A stretch of 64,000 nt of DNA from Strobilurus pachycystidiatus (lineage: Eukaryota; Basidiomycota; Agaricomycetes; Agaricales; Physalacriaceae), in assembly GCA_019915135.1 (NCBI GenBank), contig JAHLMK010000007.1:1364001-1428000 (forward strand), given 5' to 3'. The translations under genes and the position numbers were made by a program. Below the pieces are notes generated by a model. The model saw only the letters and a program-made list of their open reading frames with translations, had not been told where the DNA came from and made no database searches. Shown one piece after another: positions 32,302-43,794 of this stretch; the first letter of the stretch is position 1, and each line of letters begins with the position of its first letter.

Positions 32302-32879
32302 TGGACGTCTTCATCTGTTGAATTCTTGGACTTTCTTTGTTGTTATTGATCCGAGTTCTTTACATCTGTGTTATATATATATCAATTTTGGCAAGCTCCG
32401 ATGTTTTATCTCTGTAGTAATGAGCTCTTGAAATCTTGAAATAAACTTATGTTCTTGTGGTACGCTTAGGAAAGCATTGCACGACTTCCTGTAACGTCTA
32501 GGAATGCAGATTACTTTCTAAACGCCTAGCAACCGCCATAAGAGGCAATCTGCCGAGCCGAGTCCGGCTCCAGGGTGCCAGACATCCCTGCGCAAAATCT
32601 AACAGTGCGAGGTGCTTTCAGATTTTTATCTAGAGACAGCCTTTCCTACCCTCCAGTAAAGCTTACTTTTCAGAAGTCGTTGCTAGGGTCCGGTGTTCAC
32701 CTGTTCACAACACGAAATAGTACGCGCCACTGTGCGTTCTCTTCACATTTTCCACCCGGATTCAAGCACAACACGATACCAGATGTATGACCTGTTGTGG
32801 GATTATACGGATGGCATCACGGTAGCCAAGGAAGTCGTCCATTGATTAAGTTGTGGTGTATTGCTACAAGTTTGGATTC
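32302..32879. other. 3' flank of gene D
   Basis: Contains a likely AATAAA signal near 32440. Otherwise no gene recognised. Confidence 0.45.
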
Positions 32880-33262
32880 CGGCCAAAGTTCGCAAAATTA
32901 GAGATTTGGCAAATGATAGGAAGCATTTGGCAAATTCAGATGCAGTTTGGCAAAGCCAGGTTATTACTGAGAGGTGATTTGCCAAATCAGAGATTAATCT
33001 ATATCTGAAAACAATTTGCCAAATGGCAAATTCATTGGCGTATTTTGATTATTTGGCCAAAACAGCAGCCAATATTCAGTGCTCTTCATGTTAGTTAAGA
33101 CACCCCTCCTACAAGGAACAAGGGGGTGCAGTGGAGAAAACAACACATTTGGCTAACACAGGCCTGCGAGCAAACTCAGATTGCACCTGTCCATGGACAC
33201 TCCAGTTGCCAAATGCTAAGGTATCTGAGGACATCACTATTTGGCAAATAGGGGTATTATTG
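32880..33262. repeat. Cluster of TTTGGCAAA/TTTGCCAAA motifs (left)
   Basis: The 9-mer or close variants occur about nine times in both orientations (for example 32905, 32925, 32946, 32978, 33015, 33240). The right end, GAGGACATCACTATTTGGCA, aligns over about 50 bp with the reverse complement of 52039-52085. This looks like the subterminal region of a DNA transposon. Confidence 0.65.
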
Positions 33263-33310
33263 GCTGGGCGGTGCTCATGCAGTCATCACCACATCTCGCT
33301 ACAACCGCGC

Positions 33311-33866
33311 CAGTGTGGAGTACTACCAGTCTATCTTCCAGACTTGCGTTAGTCGCGGCTCTGCGCTTTCTGTCGTGCGGTTCAATCAGGGCTTCAAGCA
33401 GGATGTCGAGGCCTTTGCCGAGTACATCTACACCACCCTTGGGCTCAATCTCGACTACATTAACTCACATCTTGGTGTCGAAAAATCACGCCGAGATGAC
33501 CTTGAGTCACTTGCTTATGTTCTCATCTATTTCATTCGTGGCAGACTCCCGTGGCAGGATTCACAAGCTGCTACCAGGAAGCAGAAACATGACCCCATAT
33601 TGGAGAAGAAAAAGAACATACCCAGTCACCTCCTTTGCTACGGCCTCCCCGACGAGTTCCGTATATTTCTCGACTACGCTCGCGCCCTCCGCTTCGATGA
33701 GGAGCCAGACTACTCGTATCTTCACAATCTTTTCCGCAATCTCTTTGCTCGCGAAGGTTACCAGTACGACTGCGTTTATGATTGGACCATCCAGCGTCAC
33801 GCAGAGGCAGAGGTCGCATCCAGTCAGCAGCTGCAGGAGGGTGCTTTTGAATCAGGAAGCAGGTGA
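33311..33866 (+). pseudogene. Casein kinase I C-terminal fragment
   Basis: From about 33468 the frame reads [20 protein letters not shown], then [24 protein letters not shown] and [13 protein letters not shown], ending YDWTIQR near 33798. This is the C-lobe of a CK1-family protein kinase (family consensus [19 protein letters not shown]). The N-lobe with the glycine loop, catalytic loop and DFG is absent. The preceding 50 residues do not match CK1, so this is a truncated, probably captured copy. It has no intron. It sits at the edge of the TTTGGCAAA cluster. Confidence 0.85.
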
Positions 33867-34128
33867 GCCCCTGACGTGGTGATTGATAGTGAGTACCGTT
33901 TCATGTTGCCATACAGCGGCTTACTTTGATTATGAGGCAGTATCGGACTAACCTGGTCGCGCGCTGATAAGTAGTAGCGATCTTGAGCATTTAGCTAGTT
34001 CACGGGCAGCGTCTCTGAGATAGGTCCGCCGTTGCACATCCATTGAACTACTCAGTTTGTCAATAGACCCACTTGACCATGGCACGATCGCATCAGACGC
34101 GTGATGGTAGAATGGAGAGGACCACGTT
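33867..34128. other. No feature recognised
   Basis: 262 bp between the kinase fragment and the inverted repeat arm. Confidence 0.4.
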
Positions 34129-35245
34129 GTAGCCAATCCTTGTAGCCAATTTGTCGCTCGTACGGGCGCTGGGCGCTGAGCGTCGCACCAGCGGCGATTT
34201 GGGAGCTGGTTTTTCATCTGTGGGATACATCTATGGTACGGATCTTCGTCACGGTAGTGTCTTTGAGTAATCTGCACAGCTGTAATCCGGCGCTGCACAC
34301 CCGCGGCCCATTGTTCTGGCGAAGTAGGATTTCAACTCCGCGCAGCGTTTCAACGCGGGCGCGGACTCAGGCACAACAGGTCCGGGAGACAACACGGTCG
34401 GGACTCGTCCGACGAGATTAGCGCTGTGTCAAAAACGTGATCACGTTTGTCACAAGTGTGAAGACGGCGGGGCTCTAGCCTCACATTGGTCAGGCTATGA
34501 GGTGATGACAGTCGATCACCATATAACGCCTGATCCCTCTTACGCCTCGTTACCCGGTAGCCCAAGATTCTGAATGATTTTCATTCTCCGCCCATCAGCC
34601 GCTCGGCGGATCTCAGTCATAGATGCTGACAAAGTCGGCTCGCTCACCTTCATTGCATCGTATTAATCTATGGAAGTCCGTCACTTGGAAGTTGACCATG
34701 GGCTCGGTTTTTGATATGAAAACACGCTCTCAAGTGAATCATCAAACGGATGCACAGTTGGGCCCGTTGTAGAGGGAGTAAGAGATTGTGTTGCTGCCAA
34801 GTAGTTTGTGGTATGGCAGGAGGAGGTTGTATTCGAAGTTTGTCCATATCAGTATCCAATGAGGACCAACTCTGGCTATCATTGACACCTCCATTGTATG
34901 TACGCAGGAGATGAGGGGAGCGCAGTGCCCACGCGCTGTTGACTCAGTGTGCCGTAGCCGGCAGCTCAGCGGCAAGAGGCGGCAAGTCACGTATTTTTAG
35001 AATCGACTGCTACCGGGTAAAGGACCGTAACAGGTCCCAGGCTAGCGGGGCTCCGCCGTTAGATAACATCACCATGTTATTAACATGTTTCTAACATGTC
35101 ACGTGCGCGCGCAGCGCCGACGTATTTCACAGTGAAAAACCTCCCGAGAACTGCGCACAACAATCCATGAGCTCAATGTGACGAGGACCGAGTACCGGCA
35201 GACGACTCTCGAGCCAACACGACGACGACCGAGAACAGCATGATG
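34129..35245. repeat. Long inverted repeat, left arm (1117 bp)
   Basis: Nearly identical to the reverse complement of 48402-49527 (1126 bp; a 9-bp indel near the inner end and a few substitutions). Starts GTAGCCAATCCTTGTAGCC. The inner portion is rich in TAACATG/CATGTTA words (35060-35100). Open frames inside appear in mirror image in the other arm and are not considered genes. No target duplication is obvious outside. Confidence 0.92.
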
Positions 35246-36072
35246 ACTTTGAAGAAACATGTTTGCCATCCTGAACATTTCACTTTGGAAAAATCTCACT
35301 GTTTTTTGTAGGCAAGAGCTGTCTTACAAATGTCTTCAACAGTACTTTGTAGACACTTGGTTCACAAGCGGCCAACATGCTTGAAGTCCTTATCAATCAT
35401 TGGAAGTTGTCAGACTAACACATGACTACCTTTTCAATCAGACTTTGGTGTGTACGCAAGGTCTCTCACTCCTGCCAGATCCTCATCTCCTTCCTTCAAA
35501 TGTCAATCAAGGACCTACGACTGGGATCAATGTACTCATTTGCATCAGTCTTAGCGCTTCAGCAACAGTTTGAGTTGATGTCTGACAACATCAAAGTTCT
35601 GCTCTTGCATGTTGGGGAGGTCAAGCAGAGTGTCGCACATTGCACCCTATGCCATAGCCTGAAACTAATAACAGACTCTAGTTAGAAGGCACCGATACGC
35701 ATTATGGCCTCTAATTAGAGAAAGAATGTTTAGAGGTATTAATACGTTTCTAGGCCGCCTTCCGCGCCCGCCTATATACCGGGGTGCTTGCAGCGTTCGC
35801 TGGTAGCGGGCAGGAAGCGGAAGGATGGATAGATCCGCTTATATCTGTGGTTGATGTGAGAGCACCGCAATTGGGATGATCGCACGGGCATATTCCCGCT
35901 GCAAATTGATCACTGCACATCTGTGCAGGGCGTCGGGGGTAGTATGGGCGGATAATCGATTGCCAGCCAGCCGTGGGGTATTGCGCCACGCTTCGTCACC
36001 CACCGCTCCTCATCTGGAATACTGCGCCACACTGTAAATTGAGCAAAGCGGACCACATTCTGAACTTGGTAT
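35246..36072. other. No supported gene
   Basis: About 830 bp between the inverted-repeat arm and KDZ2. A short open frame at 35422-35685 has no recognisable features. Confidence 0.4.
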
Positions 36073-39000
36073 TTAATCTACATCATTCTCCAGATTTCCG
36101 GGATCTTGCAAGTCATCCTCCTCCACACTAACCTCAATGACACGGTTCACTGGGAGACCATTCACAAAATCTGCCCCCATCTCTCGCAGCCCTTCCCAAC
36201 GCTCTTCCAAGGCGGTAGCACCACTCTCCTCCCAAGCAGCTGCCCGATCTGCCGCGGCACAAATTCCTTTGCTGACAGGGTCACTTGCGTTCAGGAAATT
36301 GTGCCGTGCTTGCCACCACGTTGCTTTCCACCACTTGTATGCAATGACCCTTCGCATTTCCTCCAAAAGGAGATGGACCTCCTCTTCCCACCGTAGCTTC
36401 CGCGTGCAAGCTTTGCACCACTCGGATATGTGTTTGATAAAATTTGTTACTGGCCTTTGCCGGCTCACCTTCTTTGTTCAGCCTTGCACCGTCTCCCTCA
36501 TTGACTGACCCACCATCAGGGTAACTATGCCAGATCCAGGAAACCTGGCGCTGCCCTTCACAGCGCGATACAACGGCATCCGCCTGTGAAGGCCCTGCAA
36601 TCAGCTCAAAGATCATCCCACATTCTCTGACGCTCTCAGCCTCCCGTTCCTCCTCCTGTGTGAGCATATGTTCATTCATACCTCGAATGTCAGCGAAATA
36701 GCGCATTATGTGCCTACTTGTATTGAAGTCGGGCCAGATTGATGTTAATCTGAACCTTGCGCTGGATCCCTTTGGCCCGAGTGGTAGGATTCTGCCCTGT
36801 GATATTCCGTACCGTGAATAGAACACCAGCCAAGCGCATCCGTAACCCACGACAAATTGCCTCCAGAGAATCTCTGCACTCTGCTGTGCACAAACGGGTT
36901 TCAGCGTCAACAACTCCTGGCAGGCATGCACGGAGCAAAACACAATCTGTAGCTCTCCAATTCCGACAGCAAAAAGAGTTTGATATCCTCCGCATGTAAA
37001 TTACCAACTTGCTCGAGGTGAGTCACCTGATCTGGTGTCAAGTACTCTCGTAGATTCAGCATGAAGATATTTTGGAGCTCGCACCATTTGCCGATGCATC
37101 ATCAAATGGCTGTTCGCTGCTTTTGGATGTTGAGTTCCTGGTATGTCGTTCCAGACTGCTGCACCTTGACTTCCCATGCAAGTTGGCGTCTTGATCAACA
37201 GATCAGGTTTCAACAATTGATTGCAACCCAAGAACTCACTGAGAGCTTTCGATCTCCAGCGCCGTTGCCAGAAATTGAGTCATGCTGGACTCATGAGCTA
37301 CACTGGATCTCACTATTACAGCTGCATGCTCCTCTTTTGCAAGCTGAAGCTGCACTTGCTTCAGCGTCTCCTTTGCCTGCAGCTGAGCCTTGTATGGACA
37401 GGGTTTCGATTGATCCAGCTCCCATGTTGTTAGCATGGCAAGCCACGCGTCAAGCATTCCTTAAGTGTAGATCTGAAGTAGTCCCATATTGAAACTATCA
37501 AAGTCGACTTGATGCCGCCAAGCCTCAGTAAGTGCTTCAACAAGACGGGACTCCAGAACACGGCCTGATGAAGCACAAACATATTCATAATTTATGGATC
37601 TACAGGCGGCACTTACCAAACAAGAAGATAACCTGATGATTATGGAATTGAAAGATATCATTCAAGGCATCAGCACGCGCTCCTGGGCCCATCATTTTGG
37701 TTTGCATGGCGGCCTTGTTACTATCTGACCAGTTCTCCTCAATGGTCTCGCTGTGAGTTCGGCCGACGCCCTCCATAAAATTGAACCTGTATGGAGCGTG
37801 ATACACAGCCTGATGTGCCCAAAGATGGAACTTTGAAATACAGAAGATAACGGAGGAGGGAGTGAGATGAACACGAAAGGAATCTGGCAGAAGTTCCAGA
37901 TGTTCGAAGAGATGAATGCTCCACTGACAGACAATGTCATAAGAGATGACAATCTAGAGCTTGTTGCTGTCTCGGTTAATAGCGCTGGAGACCAGCAAAA
38001 CCTAGATGAACGATCAGCCATCATTCAATTAACAGCGCCAATATCATCAACTCACCTTTCTCCGCGCTGCAAGTCACCCATTCCATTTGCTCGCCAAATG
38101 CCGTGCCCTGAGCATGTAACGCCGGTGACACCAGCCGTTCTGAGACCTTTAGCTTTCTTCAAGTCGGCCAGAAAAACCGCATAGAAACTTGGGCAAGAAG
38201 ACATTTCTATGCAGCATTAGTATAGGATAGTCATTCTAATATTGGATCGACTACCTTCCTGTGAGACGAAGTTTTTGATGTGTTTGAGATACTCCGAGCT
38301 CTTGACAAAGAATGCAAGTCCGTCACCCAGGGGAGGGTCGCGCTCATGGGTTGAAACAATTGCATTACACAATCGGAAGTTGGCATTTGTCCCGAAAAAG
38401 AGCCGATGAATGTAACTACAACGACTCAGTACAGAAACTGCACCCAAAGAATATGAAGGTTTACCTTCTGTCATTCGTTCTCTAGTCAGCGGGGAGATTC
38501 TGATCAGGATGCGGACATGTGGGACACTGTGCCATAAGCTCGCTCTGTGCGGTCCCATCAATGTCGGGGGAGTCATGTCCACGACCAGCATCCTTACACA
38601 TCATCAGAAAATGCCACTGATGAATGGCTCTGAGAAGGACCTTGTAACAGTTTAGTGGCGATTCTCCAGACCGTTCCTCAGTCAATGTTACCAAAGTCTT
38701 CCAAAGATCCCACGCTAGCAACTTTCCGGTGCAGTTCAAGTTACGCATCAAACAAAAAAGGGTGAAACTGACCGCAGTTTGCGGATTTGTTGGGGTGGCA
38801 GGAACCCATGAAGATTGAAGCAACTGTACACAACCCTCCTCGGCAGTAGAACAACCATAGAAGGCAACATCAAGGGTGTGGACACTATTGGTATGTGTGA
38901 CAACAAAGTTGGTAGTCGTCCAGTAGGGAGAAGGACACAATGATCCGGCAGCATGTCTGTCAAGCCCTTCCTCTTAAGAGTACTATACTCAAAGTAGAAC

Positions 39001-39567
39001 CCGTTCCACTTCTGTGTAGCATACCACCAGAAAACAAAACCAATTTACTTACCTCCACAAAATGCAATGGCAACATGCGATGGAACTCAATGCAGCAGTC
39101 TCGACAGACCATACCCAGGCCAAAGCATTCATTATCGCAGCAGCGAAATTCCCTGACCGTAGAGCTGCCAGGCGGGCAGCGCGAGCAGGCCTGTCCCTGC
39201 GTACCGGCAGTGTCATCAAGACGTAACAGCTCCCAAAGGTACTTGTCTTTGAATCCACGCCAGATGTGCATCGGGTTTTCCTGAAATGTGAATCAGAAAT
39301 AGCTGTGACGCTAAGTCAATAACTTAAGTAGTGTTCCTTGACGTGGACCCTAATTCCATCAGCTGTGCCTTCATTGTCAGTGGGCGGGGCGTCAATCAAC
39401 CCGGGCAAATCATCGTCATCAAGAAGATACAAGAAACCGTCAACGTGATCTGCCATAGCCATTGTCGCAGAGTCCTCTGGTAGTTGAACGTGACCGTCAG
39501 CAGCGAACACGACGACGACTATCATCCGATGTGTGAATCTCAACTGCTTTGTGGGGTCAATGTTCAA
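36073..39567 (-). CDS. KDZ-type transposase (KDZ2), probably inactive
   Basis: Multi-exon minus-strand gene. The N-terminus is at about 39567 (MNIDPTKQLRF). A CxC2 cysteine cluster (CSRCPPGS..RCCDNECF..CRDCCIEFH, about 39070-39200) is followed by the VVTHTNSVHTLDVAFYGC block, HFLMMCKDAGRGHD, CPTCPHPDQNLP, ANFRLCNAIVS, SYDIVCQW (about 37950) and GVGRTHSETIEENW (about 37750). The C-terminal helical part ends with DPGNLENDVD and a stop at 36073. The usual TDGE of the catalytic block is THSE here, so the Asp is lost. An apparent stop just before SYDIVCQW can be explained as an intron acceptor. Enclosed by the 1.1-kb inverted repeats. Exon boundaries are approximate. Confidence 0.72.
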
Positions 39568-39865
39568 AGAGAGCTGAGGCCTGTTTCTCTACTTTCTTGT
39601 GTTTGGGGACAAGCCCCGGCAATGCAGCAGGTCTGGAGGACACATGAAAAGGCAAGTAATGAAAAATGAACGATACAAACTCACTGAATTTATACTTCTT
39701 AACCCTCAAACTCAGTTGATCAATGTTCCAGTTCTGATATCTCGTGGAAGCAGTCGCGACCAGTTTGAATATCACAGAGCTTTGCTAGAGTGTCCAATTT
39801 CACGTTTAGGAGGTGGAAATTGGGGAGGAAATGGCAAAGAGAATATTCTATTTTGCTGTAGTCGG

Positions 39866-39870
39866 AGTTG
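39866..39870. repeat. Target-site duplication AGTTG, left
   Basis: AGTTG precedes the LTR at 39871 and recurs at 44380-44384 after the second LTR. Confidence 0.88.
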
Positions 39871-40753
39871 TGTTACGACCTGATCCCGCCGTGACAAGGA
39901 CTCGCTCACGATGGCGCGCCTCTACGCTCCAACCGTGGCTTTCCTGCGGGCACAACACGCATATCTCCGGGACGCTTCCGTCCAGTCGCTTGGGAGGGAT
40001 CGCGGAGGACCTCGACGGATGCTCCTCCGTATCGCCCAGAGAGTGAACACCCAGGAGACCCCGTCTCCTGGTGTCGCGCGCTTCATCGGACCCGGTCCGA
40101 GATGTGGCGCATTGAGATCCTTCGTTTGAGGAGTGGGGGGCGATACCGGAGTCACCGAGGGAGGGCATGGGGGGAGCCCTTGCTCAGAGGGAGTCAGAGT
40201 ATCCGGCAAGAGAATGCGGAAGGAAACTTGATAAGGACGAAGTCTGACTATCTACTACAAAGAGCGTCTGTATTTATACGTCGACCTCTTGATGAATAAC
40301 TCCTCTTCTCGAAGGTTCCGTCGGGAGCGCTCCCGACGCGTCGGGAGCGATGTGCTGCGGTAGCGCATGGTACCTTTGATCGAGCAAGGAAGGCGCGCTA
40401 GATCGAGCACCGCTGATTGGACGATGGGCGGGATAAGGCGGGATGAAGCGGGATAGGGCGGGCCGCCGCCCATGCCATGCGGGACTGATCAGAAGATAGC
40501 GATCATTGAGTCATTCCTCGACCCAATGGGGCGTCGCTCGTACGGAGTGGCGGGAATCGAGGGAGGCGGCCGACGGATGTGACGTTGGTCCGGCTAGCGA
40601 GGCGCGGCGAGGCGCGTAGGGATCTGATCGCGTTCCATCGGCAACTCCCGTGATGGCGCGACCTGTTCTTCGGGATAAGTTCTCTCCTGTGTGGCGCACC
40701 CAATCTATAGTTCGTGCGCGATCTCGTGACAGGTCCACGACCGAGTCATGACA
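39871..40753 (-). repeat. LTR, low-coordinate copy
   Basis: 883 bp; differs from the other copy at only a few positions noticed (for example near 40127 and 40410). Contains the 20-bp perfect palindrome CGTCGGGAGCGCTCCCGACG at 40319-40338. Confidence 0.9.
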
Positions 40754-41541
40754 ATATCCCCTCTTTAAGTTTCTCGTCCCGAGAAACGTAAGAGGAGCTT
40801 CCGTAGGCAGCGCCTTTTCGATTTTGGGAAAGGACCAAGTCCGAGTCGGACATTCAGTCCAGTCATCTCCAACGTGACGGGCGTCATACTCCTGGGGATT
40901 CTCTGGGGAATCCCCCGTCCAGTGCTGATTTTGGTGGAGACCGAAAGTTTAATGGACAAGGGCCCGCACGTTCGTTGGTTTCTTGATACGAGCCCAAGGC
41001 TGTGCGCTTCTTTTAGCTGTGACTTCTTTCGGGTACAATGCGGGTCCCTGGATTTGAGTGGGTTACAGGCGCGTTCGTCACATGGCCGTGCACGCCTCTT
41101 CACGCCGGGAGGCCTCTCCGCTTGGTATAGGACAGTCCGAATAGAGTGGTGGTGTAGGCATCCCGTCGTACTCCAGCGATTTCCCGACGCCTGATTTCGT
41201 CAAGGCGCCTTATCAATGATCGCCGTTCCCTAGAGATCTGTTTGGAACGCCGCGCGCTCAGACCCCGATGTCGTTAACTTCTGCCGATGGCATTTTCTCA
41301 TACTGGATCGTCCTTTTCGAGGACGGTAATTTCCTAATCCAGCGGGAGTTCTTAGCGCGCCTCCGTCGAATATATGTCGAGAATCCGGTTCGTCCCAACT
41401 GTCCAAAGCTTAAAGTTTTCTGATTCGGGAATCGTCCTGATTCTGGGGAATGGGAAGGTAATTCCCGGCAGGGCCTCCAGGAAGGGATTGGAGTACAAAA
41501 ACTCTTTCTGCGTCCAATTCCTTCCTCATTCCTTTCCTGCC
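40754..41541. other. Interior of small LTR element, non-coding part
   Basis: Starts (plus strand) with the pyrimidine complement of the purine tract. No conserved domain seen. Confidence 0.4.
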
Positions 41542-42356
41542 ATGTCGTCCGTGTCTTCGTTGTTGCGCTCGCCCACTCGCTCGCCCGCTCCTCCGCGGGT
41601 GTCTACCCCTCGTCGTTTGAGCACTCTCTTCGTGTCGGCCCCGCTGGTGGTCAACGGAATTCGTTTGCTGTCCCGGGACGGTTTCCTGGTTTGGGTGCGA
41701 GGTGATATTGCTCGCCCTTCACCCGCGATCGTGGAGGCCTGGTCGCGCTGCGTCGGTTGCATAACCGAGGCCCTCCGAATGGCCTCGACATCGTCGAAAG
41801 AGATTACTGATCCCTTGGTATGGGCTTCACTAGTAAGCCTCTTTTCCTTTTGGCCCCGAGGTTGGTTTTAACGGAGTCGTTTTCCTAGTTCGTCCTATTT
41901 CGCTCATCGATCGCACATTTGGGGAAGGTGTTCTTTCGTCCGCCCTTGTCGTGGTGGGCTTTGACGCGCCCGTCTCCTTCGGCTACCCTGCGGGCGTTCT
42001 CGACCTGTGCTTGGCTCCTGTTCGCCCCTCACGGTGTGGTTTTCGTCTATCGCCTCGCGATACTTTACTAACCGGGATGTTTTCCTTGGACTTTTTTAGT
42101 CAATGCCTTTCCTGGGTCGGCGCCGGACACGACGATGTACTGTGTCGACGCCTTCGACCTCATTCTTCGCTATCTTTGGGATCACCTCTCCATCCGTCGC
42201 CTCATCGCCATCCTTTGGGCGTCGGAGCGGGATCCGGCCATTGCCGCCTGTTTTCATGAGTTCATGACTGCGGAGGAGACCCCAGGATTGGCGACCCGTT
42301 GGAACATGACTTTTGAGGAGTGGTCCCGGTCGATGGACTCGGCGCAGGGTTGGTGA
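41542..42356 (+). CDS. Coding-like exons on the plus strand inside the small LTR element
   Basis: Three stretches look protein-coding. 41542 to about 41818 starts MSSVSSLLRSPTRSP and includes VNGIRLLSRDGFLVWVRGDI. About 41862 to 42040 reads VVFLVRPISLIDRTFGEGVL, then VVVGFDAPVSFGYPAG. 42115-42356 reads MYCVDAFDLILRYLWDHLSI and ends SMDSAQGW. A phase-compatible intron (GTATGG..CCGAG) joins the first two; the second junction could not be closed in frame by eye. If the element is minus-oriented, this gene is antisense to its RNA, as are the antisense genes of the large Gypsy element. Function unknown. Confidence 0.45.
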
Positions 42357-42837
42357 GGGATGTAGTCGCTTCGAGGGGATGTCGTGGGGATTTTTGAATG
42401 CATAGGTACGGGCATGGACCCAATACGTCTTCGATAGTAGTTCTCGATCCGCGCCTCTTTGTACTTTTTATAAATCTATGCACCTGTCTTGATGTCGTCG
42501 GGTGTTGGTCGAGCGAGGAGACAATTCTCCTAGGTCGAGGACCTTTGGTGAGGCGTCGGAACTTGTCGCGTTCGCGCGTCGCGATCGACTGATTGCAACG
42601 CGGTTCGTGGGATTGGGCCCTCGGCCCTGATCGCCGAGTGGTTGGGTTACCGCTTCCGCTGGGTGGGAGCCCTCTATTTCTCTTCGCGTTTTCCAGTTCG
42701 ACCTCCCCGAGGTTCTGAGGACCGTCTTTCGTTACGCGGGGCCCTGTCGAATTGCCTAATTATCTGAGTCCTGGGTTGTCCGTGCCGAATAAATGTTGTT
42801 TCCGAAAATGGGGGGGGGGGGCGTTGCGCGAAACCCA

Positions 42838-43794
42838 TCAGTCCTCTTTTTCGTCGAGGAAGAATACAACGTCGTCGACGTAGTGAATTTCGCGCCAGAC
42901 GCTGTTGGAAGGGTTTCGAGCATTGCGTCTTTGTAAACGGGAACGACGTTGGAGTTCCTTTGAGAGAGGATTATAACGAACCACTCCATTACTAGTCAAT
43001 GGTGATTCGATTGAGTATATCGGTTCGATGTGAAGTTCTCTGATGAACCCAGGGGACCGTATTCGTCGAAGGGGTTTCTCCAGGTAGCACTGGGAGAAAT
43101 GGTGCAGGTGTCGTCGGGTTCGTCGTTGCGAGGCGGGGAGGTGTCCCCCGGATATCTGTGAGAATGTTGCCAGGGCGAGTGTATACCCTTTTACAAAGGA
43201 ACGGAGGAGGGGCCAGTCCTCCACTGTTCGAGATATTTGGTGGACCACGTCCATTATCCGTAGTACCCTTCGTGTTACTTCTAGGTGGGGTGGTGTCCCC
43301 TCCTCTTCGTCGCGTAAGATCGTCACCTGAGAGGAGACATATCGGAGTTGGGAGAATAACCGGATGTCGGTTTGGTCGAGTGGATCGAGGGAGGGAGCTT
43401 CGTGCGAGGTGGTGCTGAGTACCAGAGTAGTTGTTGTGAACGGGCCTTGAGTTATTGATATGGTGTTGTACGGGCAGTAGGGAGACTTCGTCCTATTGTT
43501 ACGACCTGATCCCGCCGTGACAAGGACTCGCTCACGATGGCGCGCCTCTACGCTCCAACCGTGGCTTTCCTGCGGGCACAACACGCATATCTCCGGGACG
43601 CTTCCGTCCAGTCGCTTGGGAGGGATCGCGGAGGACCTCGACGGATGCTCCTCCGTATCGCCCAGAGAGTGAACACCCAGGAGACCCCGTCTCCTGGTGT
43701 CGCGCGCTTCATCGGACCCGGTCCGAGATGTGGCGCATTGAGATCCTTCGTTCGAGGAGTGGGGGGCGATACCGGAGTCACCGAGGGAGGGCAT
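42838..43794 (-). CDS. Sense ORF of the small LTR element, 318 aa
   Basis: Starts at ATG 43794 inside the upstream LTR (minus orientation), about 100 bp after TATAAATA, and runs through the LTR end into the interior. The first 100 residues are encoded by LTR sequence. The rest is Arg/His-rich (RRTRRHLHHFSQCYLEKPL), ending HYVDDVVFFLDEKED. No retroviral-type zinc knuckle, protease or polymerase motif is present. It could be a degenerate gag or a chance frame. Confidence 0.4.
   Translation of the reverse strand: MPSLGDSGIAPHSSNEGSQCATSRTGSDEARDTRRRGLLGVHSLGDTEEHPSRSSAIPPKRLDGSVPEICVLCPQESHGWSVEARHRERVLVTAGSGRNNRTKSPYCPYNTISITQGPFTTTTLVLSTTSHEAPSLDPLDQTDIRLFSQLRYVSSQVTILRDEEEGTPPHLEVTRRVLRIMDVVHQISRTVEDWPLLRSFVKGYTLALATFSQISGGHLPASQRRTRRHLHHFSQCYLEKPLRRIRSPGFIRELHIEPIYSIESPLTSNGVVRYNPLSKELQRRSRLQRRNARNPSNSVWREIHYVDDVVFFLDEKED

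Noticed and set aside
34233..34990. Open frames in the 1.1-kb inverted arms, repeated at 48666-49423
   Set aside because: They occur twice only because the arms are near-identical; no recognisable protein features.
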